Assembly: GCF_014529535.1 (NCBI RefSeq)
Contig: NW_023503373.1
Location: forward strand, 744,001 to 808,000
DNA: 64,000 nt
Source: Bradysia coprophila
Lineage: Eukaryota > Arthropoda > Insecta > Diptera > Sciaridae
Reading direction: 5' to 3'
In this document: positions 26,733-37,664 of the stretch, piece by piece
Layout: every line of letters begins with the position of its first letter
How positions within the stretch are numbered: position 1 is the stretch's first letter
The notes under the pieces: model-generated
The model's input: only the letters and a program-made list of their open reading frames with translations
The model's database searches: none
What the model was told of the DNA's origin: nothing
Made by a program: the position numbers and the translations under genes

Positions 26733-27612
26733 TCATAATTTCTTTAGTAAATTGGTTGCCTCCTCCTTGCATTTCTTATCGTCCTCGTTCCTATAGGACA
26801 TAACTGTATCGACAAACCAACTCAATTGAAATTTTTGGGTAACTTACGCTACGATAACATTAGCAGCCAAAGTGAGATACTCTTTTGCCTTTTCGTTATT
26901 TTTCAGGTGTTGGTAGCACTTAGCAATTAGCAGTAAATTCATGGAATAGAAATTTGGTTTCTTCTCTTCAGCCTTTAAGAAATGCTCCAATGCTTCTTCG
27001 TACGTTCCTAGAAAAATGATTTCATAAATGTGTACGCAGACGTTTCGGATACTACATAATTTTACCAGACGGTGGTGTGGCAAACATAGCCGAAACAACT
27101 TTTCGCTTATACCAAGTCAAATCTGCTATGCCGAATGCGAAATTACCCAGTACGTACCAATTAGTCGGATCTTCTGGATTCAGTTCAACAGCTCTGATCA
27201 TATGATTTTTGACCGTTTTCAATTGTGAAACTCTGGCTTTGATTCCATCCAATTCGCTATTTGCATCGAGCAGAATGGCAAACCATCTGTGGATTGCGAA
27301 ATCCTGATCATTTATTTTAAGGGCCTCATCGACCAATGCAAAACCTTTACGTATGAGCTCATCTTTGCGTTTGTTTTCGACTTGGGATAGCTTGTACATA
27401 GCTCTACCTAGACGCCATTTGATATCAGCAGATGACTGATCCTAGTCATTCAGATAAGAAAATTTTAAGTACGTCGCTTTAGGTTTATGAAAGCACGTTC
27501 TGCAACTTACTTCAAAGTTATTGAGCACATCAAGAGTCTCTTGATATTTACTTTCATCAAACAGCTGGTCTGCGTACTGCAAAAGATCAGCTAAAGTAAG
27601 ATTCGAAGCCAT
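26733..27612 (-). CDS. RMDN1: Regulator of microtubule dynamics protein 1-like, copy 1
   Basis: Minus-strand exons 27612-27511, 27441-27066, 27007-26848 and 26790-26733 join to a 231-residue protein. The first intron is only 69 bp; its acceptor TAG is an in-frame stop, so it must be spliced. The N-terminus is MASNLTLADLLQYADQLFDE. TPR-like helical repeats follow (IKWRLGRAMYKLS, FAIHRWFAILLDANSELDGI, HMIRAVELNPEDPTNWYVLG, FATPPSG-TYEEALEHFLKAEEKKPNFYS), matching the RMDN/FAM82 family. RMDN proteins bind microtubules and are linked to spindle and mitochondrial functions. Length is shorter than vertebrate RMDN1, without an obvious N-terminal targeting segment. No lesion is seen. Substitutions against copy 2 (e.g. 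NWYVLG for SWHLLG, LTWYKRK for MPWYQRK) are more frequent in family-conserved positions here, so this copy may be less constrained. Confidence 0.88.
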
Positions 27613-27758
27613 TTCAGTGTTTTTTGACGCGCCCACTCCGAGTAATGTAGAGGCTGTAATTAGCAGCGGTGACCTTCCATTGATCCTAAAGTTTAGCCAG
27701 CGAATCTAAACAATTGAAATAATTGATTTCGATTCGTTACTATAAGAATGACTCAACG

Positions 27759-27922
27759 CAACGCACTACAAGCAAAAGTGCTATTAATGATAGCTGCCAA
27801 ATAGAGTACCATTTTGTATGAAAATGAAAAAATTGTCCGAATTTTTTTACAGTGCCAAAATTTGTTCGATACACTGTCCAGTTTCAGTACACTATTTAGA
27901 GTATCATTCATGCTGTGAGTTG
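27759..27922. mobile_element. CAACG-end MITE, copy 3, with target duplication and paralogous empty site
   Basis: The element starts CAACGCACTACAAGC and ends inversely with CAACTCACAGCATG. It is flanked by CTCAACG at 27752-27758 and 27923-27929. The RMDN1 duplicate at about 33330-33345 has the same flanks with a single CTCAACG and no insert. The duplication of 7-8 bp fits a hAT-type element; 164 bp, non-coding. Confidence 0.9.
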
Positions 27923-28496
27923 CTCAACGACTTACATATGTTACAAGTAAATTTGGACTTCGTATTCTCCTGACAATATTGATTGATGAATGCACTAGTT
28001 TTCGTGGTTTGAGAAAACTGTTTATTAATAATGTGCACAGAGCCTTTTTGCTTTTTGTTCCTGCTATCATTGTCTAAAAATTATAGATTTTTCGAAAACA
28101 CTTTCTTTCAACTTGTTTTCGTTAATGAAAACCAAAATAATCACCACAAAAAAACACAAAGAGTCACGGGGCCGCATTTGATTAAAGAAAAAAATGTTAC
28201 CACTACAATTGTAGGTAACAAACCTGTGTTGCACCGTGACTGAGGTTAGTTGCGTTTCACAGTGTTGACATATCAGTTGAAATGAAAAGTATAAAAAGAA
28301 TTGCGTAAATAATTATTTTACGATAAATTAAGGTAAATAATGGAGAGTAGTCCTAGTTTGACAAATCTCCACTTTGAACTAAGATTTCTCCGCGATTTCG
28401 GAACTATATTGTAACAAACCACTTATATTTTAAAGATTTATCTTTAGTCTACTTAATTAACATAAATTTTGTCTAACAAAGTTTGTAAATTATTAA

Positions 28497-28540
28497 CCTG
28501 TCACATACGGCTATTCATCTGTTATCGATAACGACGAAGC
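28497..28540 (+). mobile_element. TTAA/CCTGT MITE, terminal fragment
   Basis: TTAACCTGTCACATACGGC followed by ATTCATCTGTTATCGATAAC matches one end of the element at 35159. A second piece (GATAACGACGACAAAAATAA, about 28828) of the same family lies downstream within an unassigned 115-codon frame (28635-28982). Confidence 0.45.
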
Positions 28541-29479
28541 AAAGGTTTGCACATAAATGTTTGAACGTGAACCAATGAAAGTTTTTTCAAACCTTCATAA
28601 GCCACACATATGCGACTTTGGTTGATTCTTCTCAATGTATCTACATCAACAACGAATCCATGCCATCAGACAGACACTATGTCGAATCTTAGAGCATTTT
28701 ATCGAGTACCACTGTCGCCATGGCCTGATGAGAAATGGTATTTTTGAACTGTATATTAATGCAAAATGTCGAAAGACGTATTTAAATTTTCTCTCAGATC
28801 GAAACAGTGGTCGAATAAACATGTTCGATAACGACGACAAAAATAATGACAAGCTCAGGATACTTTATAGAGTAAAATGCATCTATTGGCATTTTGCTAT
28901 GATCAAATCGAAGCAGCAGAGAGGAAGAGAAGTTGTAGTTAATCTAATGAAAAAGCTTCTAAGGAGGACACGATTTCCATGATTTCTAGCTAGTCAAGAA
29001 CGTAACTACACTTTCGAAGTTCGAAGCGTTTCTGAAACCCAAGTTAGGTGAACTTGTGATGAATTTTTAACTTTTTTCTTTGTATTGAAATGTTCTAGAT
29101 CTTTGATGGATTGATGGCACGACGGTTTGTACTAAAACGGCATAAAATGTGGCGACACAAGTTCATCAATCTTTAATTTACAATGTTCATGTTATCAGTT
29201 CAGTATTTATTTGTTCACCGGTTATCAACGGCTTTATTTTACATTTTACATAAGCTTACATAAGTTTATTATTATTCTACGTTATCATGTTATCATAAAC
29301 ATTTTTTAGTTTTACAAGTTAAAAATTACTTTTATATCGAATTATTTTCCGATCTTTTTTAATAATAGAACTAAAATTTTCCGAATAAATTTTGTTTTTG
29401 CCGCTCAATATATCATTTACTCTTTTACAAAAGGTCAATATTCCAAAAATCGTGCAGAACCCTTTAAACTTTGCTTCAA

Positions 29480-29600
29480 TTATAAATTTATGGATAATCA
29501 TCGTTATCAATAATTATCGATTGTTGATATTGATATTTATAATAATTTTATCGATCATAGATGATTATCGATTATTGATGAGGCATTCAATTAGTTGATA
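29480..29600. repeat. ATCGAT-rich palindromic cluster
   Basis: Several overlapping short inverted repeats of the type ATAATTATCGATTGTTGAT and GATGATTATCGATTATTGAT. No coding content; origin unknown. Confidence 0.5.
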
Positions 29601-29949
29601 AATAGTACCCAGAAACCGAGAAAAAACAGAGAATTCGAAATTCGCAACAAACCCCCTTCCTCCCATTTAATATTGAGTAATAATACGCATAACCACTAAC
29701 GGCTACCGGAGATTAGTTTACATTTGATTATCAAAAATCTAACAATTAACTCTATGTACGTGTACTAGTAAAATTACTTCGATTGTTTCGATGGCTTACT
29801 TATGGCGAAGATTTTTTTTATATAAGTCCATAAGGAATGGTACAACAATTGATGCCATAAAAATGCAGCCATACCGTATCTTCAATCAAATTCTTTCTTT
29901 ATTTCACGAAATTATTTCAATTTTGATTGCAAGTAAAATATTTGGTCGA

Positions 29950-30912
29950 GCTTCGTGGCCTGGAGCGCTTTCAACATTGAAGAAGCATTGGCTCATTGGA
30001 TTTTTATCGAAGCGTTGAACCATTTCTTTTTGGACCAATACTCTTCCTCATTTTTTTTAATGACTGATGATTCGGAAGAAACGAATAGATCATTTAACTT
30101 CGCTGACGACAAAAAGAAATCAATGATTGTCAAAGTTGAAGCAGATACAATAAGGTTGCAAGAAGAGATCGATAAGTTCGTACAATGGTGTGATGAAAAT
30201 GGCCTGGAATTAAACACTCAGAAATGTGATATAATGACATTTTCCCACAAGAATCCAATTATGGCGAACTACAACATAAAAGGGACAACGATACAGAAAG
30301 TCGAACAGATACCAGACCTAGGCGTTACAATGGATCCGAAGATGCATTACACAGAGAACTGGTGAAGAAAAAGGCGAACAATAACCTAGGATTTTTCAAG
30401 CGAGAATGCCATGAAGCACTGAATTCGGACAACGCTAAACTGTTATACGGATCGATGGTCAGATCACACTTGGAATATGCAAACGTTATTTGGTCGCCTT
30501 ATGCATCGGCTCACAAGGAACAAATAGAGAGAACTCAGAAGCAGGCCGTCATATTCCTACAGAAATATCAACAGACGAGAAAATGAGTATGTGCTGCCAC
30601 CATATCAAGAACGTTGTGATGAGTTAGGAATGGCATCACTAAATCGACGTAGAGTCAATTCGGCGGTACTATGGATGCACCAGCTTATTTCGGGACGCAT
30701 CGACTCTCCGTACCTGAGAAATCAATTGAACCTAAATACAGGAGAACGAGCGTTAGGAAACCCAGAATTTATAAGGATGAAATATTCGCGGACTAAATAC
30801 GGAACGATCTCGCCATTTAACAATGCTTGCCGGGCATTTAATTGTGCTGTGACCATCGTGGACCGGTGGACCCAACATTACCGTTCAACAGTTTCAAATG
30901 AGAAAACATGAA
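29950..30912 (+). pseudogene. Decayed non-LTR retrotransposon reverse transcriptase fragment
   Basis: Consecutive frames carry the second half of a jockey/CR1-type reverse transcriptase. They read FNFADDKKK (the FADD catalytic box), LQEEIDKFVQWCDENGLELN, QKCDIMTFSHK, QIPDLGVTMDPKMHY, NNNLGFFKRE, LYGSMVRSHLEYANVIWSPY and SAVLWMHQLISGRIDSPYL. At least two frame breaks (near 30362 and 30586) and the missing N-terminal half show that it is inactive. It sits between the two RMDN1 duplication units. Confidence 0.85.
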
Positions 30913-31193
30913 GCTACCAGATGAGGTATTCGGTGACTTTATTGAACTGTGACACGAAATTGTGACTTATGACTTGTATGGGATAGGGGTTGGCTGAGAA
31001 TGCTAAACTGTGATATTATTGAATAGAAAGTTGTTTCCTTTAATTGAATTAATTGATTGATGTTGATTGACGAAGCTTAGAAGCTGAATTTGATTTATGT
31101 ACTTTAAATGCGTTGAATTGCGCTGAATGTTGTTTTTAATGAAATGCTTGAATTAGTCAGTAAAAAAACGATCTTTTCATCAACAAATAAATA

Positions 31194-31640
31194 TTACAAT
31201 AAATAAAAATCATCTACTCTACTTCTCCCTAATGTTCCTAGAATGCATGCCGCATTTCCTCTTTGAATAGCGATTGAAATTTTCTGTAATAAGTAATCGG
31301 TGGAGCGCGGTTCTCCTGAAGCTGCTTTCATTAATGACCCCAATTTGTAGACAAATTTTTTCGTTTCTGGGCCCATGCAACCTAGCGATTCGAAAGCAAT
31401 AGGAGTGAATAAATAATTTTCTTTTAGATCTATATAATGGTTATGCTTCAATCTTTCTGCCTTTTCTGCGATTGACCCTGATTTCTTAGAAGATTCATTT
31501 ATGTATGAAGGAGCCAACGTATCACGTATTGTCACATCCCATAAAAGAGACTTTCCATGACTCCACGGAATTATGGTCATACCGTCAACTCTTTTACCGT
31601 CACTTCTAGAAATACCTGGTGGTTGCAATATAGTTGGTAC
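31194..31640 (-). pseudogene. Retroelement-type C-terminal domain (RPDG...WDVT family) fragment
   Basis: A frame of about 145 codons carries GKRVDGMTIIPWSHGKSLLW, DVTIRDTLAPSYI, FTPIAFESLGCMGPETKKFV and ISIAIQRGNAACILGTL. This repeat-encoded C-terminal block is seen in many invertebrate genomes, usually at the end of reverse-transcriptase-type proteins. The D...D-V-T spacing is reminiscent of a PD-(D/E)xK nuclease, which I infer, not demonstrate. Upstream coding sequence is not continuous. It is convergent with the LINE fragment at 29950-30912, so the two are probably separate insertions. Confidence 0.6.
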
Positions 31641-31802
31641 TCCTGCAGAAGAAAATGCATGAGAAAATATTATAATTGTATGCTTGTATGAATTGAGTCG
31701 GCTTACTTAAGTAGATTTTAAAACCAAAAAATAAATAAAATTTATCAAACTCAACTCGTCGGTCAGCGTCAGCGAAGGCTTTGAAGACGTAATTATTTGC
31801 AA

Positions 31803-31926
31803 TCAATTATATATATTGCGAATCGTAGCTCTTTCGAATTGACTTCGTCACACTAGAGCTACGCAGATGTTTTTTGTATTTATAATCGCATTTAAACTGA
31901 AATAAATGAAATGAAATGAAATGAAA
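31803..31926 (+). mobile_element. Truncated LINE 3' end with GAAAT tail
   Basis: About 120 bp ending in four to five GAAAT units, absent from the matching place in RMDN1 unit 1, where ATTATTTGCA runs directly into TTGAATCCACG (26345). The simple-repeat tail is typical of several insect non-LTR elements. No clear target duplication. Confidence 0.6.
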
Positions 31927-32307
31927 GAATCCACGTAATTTGTGACATGAACATCAACACGCATAGAGACGTAGAGACGGACCATGTCATCTTGAATCAA
32001 ATATTGAGTTGTTAAAAATTTCAAGAAATGTCCTGAGGCGAAACATAGCTTTCATAGAATGTCCTTGTTGTTAAAACCGTTGAATGGTCATTAATGTCAT
32101 ATCAATACGCAATCAAATATCACTCTGTTTGTAAACAATGCTTTGCAACTTTTATTGACTAATTAATCCAAATACACATTTTTATAAAAACAATTGTAGC
32201 AAAAAGAATGGCAGACTCCTAGCGTAAATTCTCATTCCATAAATTCGTATTCAGCTGCCGGTTACGACCCAAAAATGTGCCGCAGTAAACTATAACGGCA
32301 ATCGACC

Positions 32308-33192
32308 TCAGAATTTCTTTAGTAAATTGGTTGCCTCCTCCTTGCATTTCTTATCGTCCTCGTTCCTATAAGACATAACTGTGTCGACAAACCGATTCAA
32401 TTGAAATTTTCGTTTAACTTACGCTACGATAACATTAGCAGCCAAAGTGAAATACTCTTTTGCCTTTTCGTTATTTTTCAGGTGTTGGTAGCACTTAGCA
32501 ATTAGCAGTAAATTCATGGAATAGAAATTTGGTTTCTTCTCTTCAGCCTTTAAGAAGTGCTCCAATGCTTCTTCGTACGTTCCTAGAAAAATTATTTTCT
32601 AAATTTGTACGTTTTGACGTTTTGGGTCCAACAAAATTTTACCAGACGGTGGTGTGGCAAAAATAGCCGAAACAACTTTTCGCTGATACCAAGGCATATC
32701 TGCTAAGCCGAATGCGAAATTACCCAGTAAGTGCCAACTAGTCGGATCTTCTGGATTCAGTTCAACAGCTTTGATCATATGTTTTTTGACCGTTTCCAAT
32801 TGTGAAACTCTGGCTTTGATTCCATCCAATTCGCTATTTGCATCGAGCAGAATGGCAAACCATTTGTGGATTGCGAAATCCTGATCATTTATTTTAAGGG
32901 CCTCATCGACCAATGCAAAACCTTTACGTATGAGCTCATCTTTGCGTTTGGTTTCGACTTTGGATAGTTTGTACATAGCCCTACCTAAACGCCATTTGAT
33001 GTCAGCGGATGACTGATCCTGGTCATTCAGATAAGAAAATTTTAAGTTGTACGTCGCTTTAGGTTTATTAGAGCACGTTCTGCAACTTACTTCAAAGTTA
33101 TTGAGCACATCAAGAGTCTCTTGATATTTACTTTCATCAAACAGCTGGTCTGCGTTCTGCAAAAGATCGGCTAAAGTAAGATTCGAAGCCAT
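32308..33192 (-). CDS. RMDN1: Regulator of microtubule dynamics protein 1-like, copy 2
   Basis: Minus-strand exons 33192-33091, 33018-32643, 32582-32423 and 32365-32308 have the same lengths as in copy 1 and encode 231 residues. The first intron is 72 bp and, unlike in copy 1, has no in-frame stop (acceptor CAG), so intron retention would add 24 residues without breaking the frame. Landmarks are IKWRLGRAMYKLSKVETKRK, FAIHKWFAILLDANSELDGI, DPTSWHLLGNFAFGLADMPW, YQRKVVSAIFATPPSG-TYEEALEHFLKAEEKKP, ending NEDDKKCKEEATNLLKKF. The KWFAILL, DMPWYQRK and FATPPSG segments are closest to the family consensus, so this is probably the more conserved copy. No disabling lesion. Confidence 0.9.
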
Positions 33193-34289
33193 TTCAGTGT
33201 TTTTCGACGCGCCAACTCCAAATAATGTAAAGGCTGTAATAAGTAGCGGAGACCTTGGATTGACCCTAAAGTTTAGCCAGCGAATCTAAACAATTGAAAT
33301 AATTGATTCTGATTCGTTACTATAAGAATGACTCAACGACTTACATATGTTACAAGTAAGTTTGGACTTTGTATTCTCCTGACAATATTGATTGATGAAT
33401 GCACTAGTTTTTTTGGTTTGAGAAAACTGTTTATTAATAATGTGCACAGAGCCTTTGTGCTTTTTGTTCCTGCTATCATTGTCTAAAAATCACAGATTTT
33501 TCGAAAACATTTTCTTGCAATTTGTTTTCGTTAATGTAAGCCAAAATAATCACCAGAAACAACACAAAGAGTTCACTTCTTTGACAACTCAAACGCCACT
33601 CTTCTCCAACCACCATGTGATGTAGTTTAATGTTTTCAGCATATTGCGTGAGTTCTATAACACAATTCGGATCGAAAAGAACCGCAGCGTTTTAAAATAT
33701 TAAAATGTATTTTTTTGAGCAATAATAATAAATCAATGAAATAACAATTTCTGCAACATATGACCGTTTACAGACTTCAACAACATTATCATCAGTTTAA
33801 TAGTTGTCGAATCTATTACTCCTTTTTGGTTAATAAGCCTGTTAACAGGCCTGCTCCATATAATAAGCTACTATTTTTCACTCTTTAAGAAATTACGCGG
33901 TGCTTCCTAATTTCCATTACAACAGGTAAAGCAAGCATCGAGAAATTCTGTTAAATTGAGTCTATAAGGGTGCATATCACGTACACAAACAGTATATTGC
34001 TCGGTATCGTAGGTCATTTTGGCACCAAACAAACTAGCTCATAAATTTTGTTTAATAGTTATTTATGTATCAAGAATCGTATGGGGGTATATTATCGCAC
34101 TAGATATCAGATTTCCAATCCGAGGCGATTCACAACGTTTTATGCAATGAAGAAGGTAATCTTAGTGTGACTCCATGAACACGTGGCTTTTGCAAATCCG
34201 CTTGCAAATCCTTTATCGCACTAGTGCGATACAATACATTCATATGACATTGCACACAGGCGGCGTAAGTAACAAGTATCATCACTGAA

Positions 34290-34396
34290 TTGCATATAAA
34301 AAATTCCACATTTTTTACAGTGACAATATTTTTGTTTGATACACTGACTGTCCAGTTTCAGTACTCTATTTAGAGTACCACTCATGCTTGAACGTC
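34290..34396. mobile_element. CAACG-end MITE, copy 4 (partial)
   Basis: TTTTTTACAGTG, GATACACTGACTGTCCAGTT and GTACTCTATTTAGAGTACCA repeat the right half of the family; ends with CATGCTTGAACGT. The rest of 33572-35158 shows no gene. Confidence 0.5.
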
Positions 34397-35158
34397 AACT
34401 TGAATTTGCAAACTTTAGATGCCTCTGTGGCATAAAACGTTGTATGCAACTCGATGCGAAGTAGCTGCGGCCTCGTGTCATAATTACACATCTAGAGCCT
34501 AATAATCTAGAGCAGATTGAATAAATAACTAAATTATTGTTCCAAATTTCCTGACTATGTACAATTAGTCTTAAAATGAGGTTCTATATCTTAAAATATA
34601 AGTCGAAACTAATGAAAAATGATTTTCTATAATTTGTTGAAAACATGCTTAACAGAAGTAATAGATTGGATAATTTTATTTGGATATATATGCTTAATGC
34701 TTACCTTTCAATCTTTTTACGATGAATTTTATTCGGTGGGTTGCCGATGTCGCTGTAGGTGAAAGAATAGTAAATAAATACTAAGATGTACTCTTAAGAG
34801 TAAGCATATACCACATTTTAGAGAAATAACTTTGAACGCACATGTTCCACATTTATATATATTGAATTTCCAACATAAAAATAAACTTTTAATATAACCT
34901 TCTTTTTGGAGAAAATTAAAATCAATTTAATGTTTGTTGGTTTAAGACAGTAAAGCGATATTGCCGACGCTTGTTAACGGACAGATAGTGGAAAAATTAA
35001 TTTATCAAGTGTTTAGATTTTAATTACTTTTTGTTTTTTTCTTTTTCCAACGTTTCTACATTTAGTTTTTCGAATTAATTTCAACTTTTAAGAAATAAGA
35101 ACATTGAAGTAACATTTACTGTTTGTCCATTGAAACAGATACCCCAATACAAGGCAGC

Positions 35159-35376
35159 CTGTCATATACACGGATATTCATCTGTTATCGATAGCGACGA
35201 CAAAAATAATGACAAGCTCTGTGTAATATGGTCTTTTACATAGTAAACTGAATGTTTAAAAAATTGAAGTACAAGATTTGAAATAAAAATAAATAAATTT
35301 GAGATAAAAAAAACTTTGATCGATGGAAGTGATAGACCCGATAATAATACTGGTCATGCTTGCCGTCTGTAACAGG
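35159..35376. mobile_element. TTAA/CCTGT MITE, most complete copy
   Basis: CCTGTCATATACACGG at the left and CCGTCTGTAACAGG at the right form diverged inverted termini; TTAA follows at 35377-35380. Inverted relative to 11448-11655. About 218 bp, non-coding. Confidence 0.65.
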
Positions 35377-35677
35377 TTAATGTTTATTGACCATAAGGGT
35401 AGTGGCCAGGTTTGAGAAAATTGACAAACATTTAATAAAACAAAATTTGTGCTCATTTTGACATTGCTCTCAAATATGTTATAACTAATCGATGAGCTTT
35501 GACTATTACCGAGACTAATATAAAAATTTGAAACAAATAAAGTAAAACACTATGCAAAATGACGAAATATTTACATCAGCAGGAGTAGTAGATTCTATAT
35601 TAGTGACGTTAGAACTCAGCCACGGAAATAATATTGTACTTTACATGTTTCAAAAACCGAATTAAGTTAAATTTAGT

Positions 35678-35808
35678 ATGTTGTGTTACAAGTATTGTAA
35701 TGTTGATTTTTTCAGCACTAGACCCAAGTTTTCCGTACGAGCGGAGCGAGTAAGGAAAATTGGGTCGTGTGCTGAAAAAATCTCATTACAATACGTGTAA
35801 CACATCAT
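35678..35808. repeat. Foldback with GC-rich apex
   Basis: ATGTTGTGTTACAAGTATTG and, inverted, ATGATGTGTTACACGTATTG flank inner arms (GATTTTTTCAGCAC, GACCCAA) around the apex CGAGCGGAGCGAG. Arms about 60 bp, highly similar. Confidence 0.85.
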
Positions 35809-35809
35809 G

Positions 35810-36068
35810 CTTTGTGCCAACCGAGAATTGAAATAGACAAATGCCCAAAAAATCATAATTTTCATGGTAAATAATCACTCTTCAAATTTGATCGATCACA
35901 TTGCTTTGCATTTTCAAAAACGAATGTTGTAATAACTCATACAAATTCCATAACAACACTGCTTTGAGTGTTGAAATAGACCATCAAACGGGTGCTGAAA
36001 TAAGTCACTTTACAACACTAAAATGAGTGCTGAAAAGAGTCGTATTTCAATTCTCGGTGGCACAAAAG
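35810..36068. mobile_element. Terminal-inverted-repeat element
   Basis: CTTTGTGCCAACCGAGAATT and, inverted, CTTTTGTGCCACCGAGAATT are the ends, abutting the foldback at 35678-35808. Inside are repeated GTGCTGAAA/GTGTTGAAA motifs alternating with AGTC or GACC. It is non-coding, and the two repeats may be one composite element. Confidence 0.65.
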
Positions 36069-36399
36069 TTAATTTGCACATCAAAAAAACTCAAAAATTA
36101 TTTGAATTATGATATTTCTTTATAATTTGAATTAATCTAAAATGAAGTCAATAGCCTGCTCGAAAAAAAACGGTGTAACCGCCTTGTTAAACATCCTTTT
36201 TCGCAATTCCGGTCCATAATCATCACCTTTCCATGCATCCATTAAATGTCGTTTTGAAGGTATTAATTTCACTGTATTCCCGGACACAGCGCAATATGAA
36301 CTTTTTTTCGCACGCAGTGCGATATCAACTTTTTTTCCGCACGCTAAAGAACCTTCAACGAAGGCTAAATTTTTATAAATAAAAATCTTGCATTGACCA

Positions 36400-36470
36400 G
36401 AAATCGAACCCCCGACACCAAAAGGTTTTTGAACACAAAGCAGCGACTATAGCCATTCGGCTATAGAGTC
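36400..36470 (-). other. tRNA-like sequence (pseudo-tRNA or SINE head)
   Basis: On the minus strand TCTATAGCCGAATGGCTATA resembles a tRNA D-arm/A-box and GGTGTCGGGGGTTCGATTTC a T-arm/B-box. Stem pairing is imperfect, and I could not fold a credible acceptor stem, so I do not call a functional tRNA. Confidence 0.35.
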
Positions 36471-36689
36471 ACACAATTATACCGAACGTATTGTTGAAGC
36501 GTATATACTAAGCATTGACTACTCGATTTCATTCAACGCGTCTCTTTACATCACATTGCAATGTGTATTATAATGCAGCCTTCTTGATCGTTCAAATGAA
36601 TTTCTGTATACACAAGAATTTTGGAACAAGATGTAGGACATGTTTTGCATTGGAAAGGTGATTATGGCCCGAAATTGCGAAAAACGTTG

Positions 36690-36812
36690 TATCTACCACG
36701 GTAGGTATGCCGGTATTTTTCGCACACGACGTCTTGTCGACCTCGGCTTCGCCTCGGGTCGACAATCGACATCTAGTGCAAAAAAATACCTTCATACCTA
36801 CCTTGGTAGATA
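36690..36812. repeat. Foldback with CCTCGGCTTCGCCTCGG apex
   Basis: TATCTACCACGGTAGGTATG at the left is mirrored at the right (CATACCTACCTTGGTAGATA). The inner arms contain GGTATTTTT and GTCGAC, and the apex is the same palindrome as at about 5520. Confidence 0.85.
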
Positions 36813-37540
36813 AATAACTATTAACGCGCGCATACAAAAGAACTCTTCAAATTTGTTCTCTTTCAGTTTGTCGCATTTTTGTCGGTATATATATTGTTTT
36901 ATTGATTAACACTTGAACGGTACAGTATCTGCTCAAGAGGAAATTATTTTATGTTTTTTGTTAACTTGTATTGCGCTTTTAGGAAATTTTCGAAGTTTAA
37001 TGTGTAACATTTCTTATCTTAGTTTCGCAAATATTCAAAACCTTCTCAACATCGGAAAAAGTGTACATTAATACAGGGCTTTTTTTGAAGAATTAATTTC
37101 CCAAAAATTCCTGAATTCTCTTAAATCTTATAAAATACCATCTTAATGTAATCGATCTAACCCAAAAACATAAAAAGCACTAAAAATTCCATAAAAGTTT
37201 TAACTTCGATTTAGTTTGAGATAGATCCACCTCATGTCAGTTAAAAATAAGTCCTTACCAGCAGCGGAACCAATGTTTTTTGTAGCACAAAATATGTACA
37301 AGTTGTCGAGACTTTCAAATTTCAAAATATTAATTTTAAGTGTAATAGACTTGACAAATCTGTTACTTCTATTCATATAAGTTTTAAATCTTTTACTTCA
37401 TTAGTTTGAACATAGATTTCCATAAAATACCAAAAGAAATGGTAAGAGCATTTTTAGTAGTGCTGAAGTATAAAATCTCAAAAACGAAATAACTCGAAAT
37501 TCCATAAACAATTAAAATTCAAAATATCAAATTTATATTA

Positions 37541-37664
37541 CAGTGAACGACATCTCAAATGTCTCACTGTCATTTTTTTCAGAGAATGTCATTGTGAATT
37601 TGCAATGACACAATAAAATTCTCAGAAAAATTTGACAGTGAGACATTTGAGATGTCGTTCACTG
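37541..37664. mobile_element. mariner-type MITE
   Basis: The 124-bp element has inverted ends of about 45 bp (CAGTGAACGACATCTCAAAT and its complement) that match almost perfectly. It is flanked by TA on both sides (37539-37540, 37665-37666), the Tc1/mariner target signature. It is non-coding. Confidence 0.85.

Larger units (their letters stand above)
26265..28168. repeat. RMDN1 segmental duplication, unit 1
   Basis: Closely matches 31750-33571, including coding exons, introns and 5' flank. The right edge is sharp (both copies share CAAAATAATCACCA then diverge within 20 bases). The left edge fades near 26265. Unit 1 has an extra MITE at 27759-27922; unit 2 has an extra LINE tail at 31803-31926. 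Confidence 0.85.
31750..33571. repeat. RMDN1 segmental duplication, unit 2
   Basis: Partner of 26265-28168. It retains the uninterrupted site for the MITE found in unit 1. Units are in direct orientation, about 5.5 kb apart. Confidence 0.85.

Noticed and set aside
28635..28982. 115-codon plus-strand open frame
   Set aside because: It overlaps a dispersed repeat piece (GATAACGACGACAAAAATAA) and has no recognisable domain; probably repeat-derived.
33019..33090. Extension of RMDN1 copy 2 exon 1 by 24 codons
   Set aside because: The sequence is a 72-bp intron with good GT-AG ends. The same interval in copy 1 contains an in-frame stop, and family similarity resumes only after it.
36400..36470. 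Functional tRNA gene
   Set aside because: A- and B-box-like motifs are present, but the acceptor and T stems do not pair well; kept only as a tRNA-like relic.
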